DNA of 8,167 bases from Actinomycetes bacterium (GTDB taxonomy: Bacteria > Actinomycetota > Actinomycetes > Propionibacteriales > Propionibacteriaceae): positions 1 through 8,167 of the forward strand of contig JAEVYS010000003.1 in assembly GCA_023392635.1 (NCBI GenBank). The letters run 5' to 3'. A model generated the notes under the pieces. It did no database searches, was not told the origin of the DNA, and worked only from the letters and a program-made list of their open reading frames with translations. A program made the translations under genes and the position numbers. Positions 6,206-8,167 of the stretch are shown in pieces (the first letter of the stretch is position 1; each line of letters begins with the position of its first letter).

Positions 6206-8097
6206 GCACCGACACCAAACGCACCGCCAACACGCCGCCGGTCAAGGCGAACGAGCGCCCGAAGTACGTCCCGCAGCACCGCGGTGGCCCGATGGGCGGG
6301 ATGGGCACGGGTGAGAAGGCGGTGTCCTTCGGCCCGTCCCTGAAGCGCCTGCTCGGCCACCTCGGGCCGGAGATGCCGAAGATCGTCGCCGTGGTCGCGA
6401 TGTTGCTCGTCGCGACGGTCGGGAACGCGATCGGGCCGGTCATCCTCGGCCAGGCGACCAACATCGTCTACGACGCCAGCGTGGTCACCCACACCGCCAT
6501 CGACTTCACCGCGCTGGGAGAGACGCTGCTGCTCGCGCTCGGGGTGTACCTGGTGTTCTTCCTGCTCTCGTGGGCCTCCGGGTTCATCATCAACTCGATC
6601 GTGCAGCGCTCGGTGTACCGGATGCGCCAGCAGGTGAGCGACAAGATCACCCGACTGCCGCTGAAGTACTTCGACGGCCAGCCCCGCGGCGAGCTGCTGA
6701 GCCGCGTCACCAACGACGTCGACAACATCTCGCAGTCGTTGCAGCAGACGCTGTCGCAGATCCTCAACAACCTGTTCACCCTGATCGGGGTGCTGGTGAT
6801 GATGTTCTACGTCTCCTGGGTGCTGGCGCTCGTCGCCCTCATCACCATCCCGATCGCCGGCGGCCTGACCATGGTGATCGGCAAGCGGTCGCAGAAGCTG
6901 TTCGCCAGGACCTGGAAGGCGACCGGCGAGCTCAACAGCCAGATCGAGGAGGCGTACTCCGGCCACGAGCTCGTCACCGTCTTCGGACGCCGCCGCGAGG
7001 TCGCCGAGCAGTTCCGTGCCAAGAACGCCGAGCTGTTCGACGCCGCGTTCGGCGCGCAGTTCATCTCCGGGATCATCATGCCGGTGATGTTCTTCGTCGG
7101 GAACCTCAACTACGTCGTGGTGGCCGTGGTCGGCGGCCTGATGGTGGCCGGCGGCTCGCTGACCATCGGCGGGGTGCAGGCGTTCATCCAGTACAGCCGG
7201 ATGTTCACCCAGCCGATCACGGCCCTGGCCTCGATGGCGAACCTGCTGCAGTCGGGCGTGGCGTCCGCGGAGCGTGTGTTCGAGGTGCTGGACGCGGAGG
7301 AGGAGAGCCCCGACCGGCCCGGCGTGCTCGCGCAGCCGTCCCGGGGGCGCGTGGAGTTCGAGCACGTCGACTTCAGCTACACCCCGGAGAAGCCGCTGAT
7401 CACCGACCTGTCACTGGTGGCTGAGCCGGGCTCGACGGTGGCGATCGTCGGGCCCACAGGCGCGGGCAAGACGACGCTGGTGAACCTGGTCCTGCGGTTC
7501 TACGACCTCCAGGGGGGACGGATCACCCTGGACGGGGTCGACATCGCGTCCGTCCCCCGGCGTGAACTGCGCGAGCAGATCGGCATGGTGCTGCAGGACA
7601 CGTGGCTGTTCGGCGGCACGATCCGCGACAACATCGCCTACGGCAGGGAGGGCGCGACCGATGACGAGATCCTGGCCGCGGCCAGGGCGACCTACGTCGA
7701 CCGGTTCGTCCACTCGCTGCCGGACGGGTACGACACGGTGATCAACGAGGAGGCGTCGAACCTGTCCGCCGGTGAGAAGCAGCTGATCACGATCGCCCGC
7801 GCGTTCCTCAGCGAGCCGACCCTGCTGATCCTGGACGAGGCCACCTCGTCCGTGGACACGCGCACCGAACTGCTCGTGCAGCGGGCGATGAAGAAGCTGC
7901 GCACCGACCGCACGTCCTTCGTGATCGCCCACCGCCTCTCCACGATCCGCGACGCCGACGTGATCCTGGTGATGGAGGACGGCGCGATCGTCGAACAGGG
8001 CACCCACGACCAACTGATCGCGGCCAAGGGCCACTACTACCGGCTCTACCAGGCGCAGTTCGCCGCCGCGATCACCGATGAGGAGGACGCCGCCTGA
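6202..8097 (+). CDS. ABC exporter half-transporter, catalytic partner
   Basis: The second exporter half has 631 residues. A hydrophilic N-terminal tail of about 57 residues includes the Gly/Met-rich RGGPMGGMG (27-35). The membrane domain has six helices (about 61-83, 109-131, 187-206, 208-229, 288-318, 325-345), and a nucleotide-binding domain follows from about residue 375. Walker A is GPTGAGKTT (Lys423), Q-loop Gln465, Walker B LLILDE (Asp545, catalytic Glu546), D-loop SSVD and H-loop His577. Its own site is thus fully catalytic. The signature is NLSAGEKQ (520-527) instead of LSGGQ, and it would face the degenerate site of the first subunit. Together the two genes look like one heterodimeric exporter. 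The ATG overlaps the upstream stop (ATGA, 6202-6205), favouring coupled, near-equal synthesis. The TGA stop is the first three bases of a repeat unit. Confidence 0.96.
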   Translation: MSTDTKRTANTPPVKANERPKYVPQHRGGPMGGMGTGEKAVSFGPSLKRLLGHLGPEMPKIVAVVAMLLVATVGNAIGPVILGQATNIVYDASVVTHTAIDFTALGETLLLALGVYLVFFLLSWASGFIINSIVQRSVYRMRQQVSDKITRLPLKYFDGQPRGELLSRVTNDVDNISQSLQQTLSQILNNLFTLIGVLVMMFYVSWVLALVALITIPIAGGLTMVIGKRSQKLFARTWKATGELNSQIEEAYSGHELVTVFGRRREVAEQFRAKNAELFDAAFGAQFISGIIMPVMFFVGNLNYVVVAVVGGLMVAGGSLTIGGVQAFIQYSRMFTQPITALASMANLLQSGVASAERVFEVLDAEEESPDRPGVLAQPSRGRVEFEHVDFSYTPEKPLITDLSLVAEPGSTVAIVGPTGAGKTTLVNLVLRFYDLQGGRITLDGVDIASVPRRELREQIGMVLQDTWLFGGTIRDNIAYGREGATDDEILAAARATYVDRFVHSLPDGYDTVINEEASNLSAGEKQLITIARAFLSEPTLLILDEATSSVDTRTELLVQRAMKKLRTDRTSFVIAHRLSTIRDADVILVMEDGAIVEQGTHDQLIAAKGHYYRLYQAQFAAAITDEEDAA

Positions 8098-8124
8098 CGC
8101 ACCGGGGACGGTTCCTCTCGCGTC
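8095..8124 (+). repeat. REP-like repeat unit, right copy 1, abutting the ABC stop
   Basis: TGACGCA, core CCGGGGACGGTTCCT, CTC, then GCGTC. The first three bases are the stop codon of the second ABC gene. The outer GACGC and GCGTC arms are complementary, enclosing the core, in which GGGG and TTCC can pair weakly with G-U pairs. The first 22 bases are identical to the left copy at 29-58 in inverted orientation. It may act as a 3' hairpin for the operon transcript. Confidence 0.8.
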
Positions 8125-8127
8125 GGC

Positions 8128-8157
8128 CGACGCATCGGGGACGGTTCCTTCTGCGTC
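8128..8157 (+). repeat. REP-like repeat unit, right copy 2
   Basis: CGACGCA, core TCGGGGACGGTTCCT, TC, then TGCGTC, with six-base complementary arms GACGCA/TGCGTC. It is in the same orientation as copy 1, 33 bases further on. The junction of the two units is a perfect palindrome, GCGTCGGCCGACGC (8120-8133). TGACGC at 8162-8167, 34 bases after the start of this copy, looks like the beginning of a third unit cut by the window edge. Confidence 0.75.
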
Positions 8158-8167
8158 AGGGTGACGC

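Noticed and set aside
37..8116. Interpretation of the two inverted 25-base copies as terminal inverted repeats of one large mobile element
   Set aside because: The interior contains housekeeping lysS and no transposase or recombinase, and a tandem array exists on one side; dispersed 3'-end repeats explain it better.

Overview
High-GC DNA with GTG starts and an actinobacterial-type lysyl-tRNA synthetase points to an Actinomycetota chromosome. A member of the Propionibacteriales is plausible, but that is inference from memory of protein style, not a database result.

Layout: the left half is read on the minus strand. An S9-family serine peptidase (start near 3661, stop 1706) is followed by lysS (1567 to 56), separated by a 138-bp gap that holds a perfect 56-bp palindrome. 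The right half is read on the plus strand as a tight three-gene unit: a TetR-type regulator (3861-4469) and two ABC exporter half-transporters (4466-6205 and 6202-8097), each joined to the gene before by an ATGA stop/start overlap. The divergent 199-bp gap between peptidase and regulator carries a TetR-type operator. No gene-free stretch exceeds 300 bases.

How the genes work together: the two ABC proteins look like the halves of an asymmetric heterodimeric exporter. The first lacks the catalytic glutamate and the H-loop histidine but has an intact signature motif. The second has intact Walker B and H-loop but an altered signature. The TetR protein most likely represses its own operon through an 18-bp palindrome that exactly fills the spacer between a -35-like and a -10-like box, with the start codon about where transcription should begin (leaderless mRNA). 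lysS is housekeeping. The peptidase is probably a cytosolic acylaminoacyl/dipeptidyl-peptidase-like enzyme with no visible link to the exporter except adjacency.

The least ordinary part is the non-coding sequence. A short repeat with core GGGGACGGTTCCT lies at both ends of the window, in each case as the 3' neighbour of the terminal gene, and its first three bases are that gene's TGA stop codon. On the right it is tandemly repeated with a 33-34 base period and runs off the window. I saw no CRISPR array, transposase, tRNA/rRNA gene or unknown-function gene. The coding content is ordinary, and the points worth a second look are the repeats, the palindrome and the promoter architecture.
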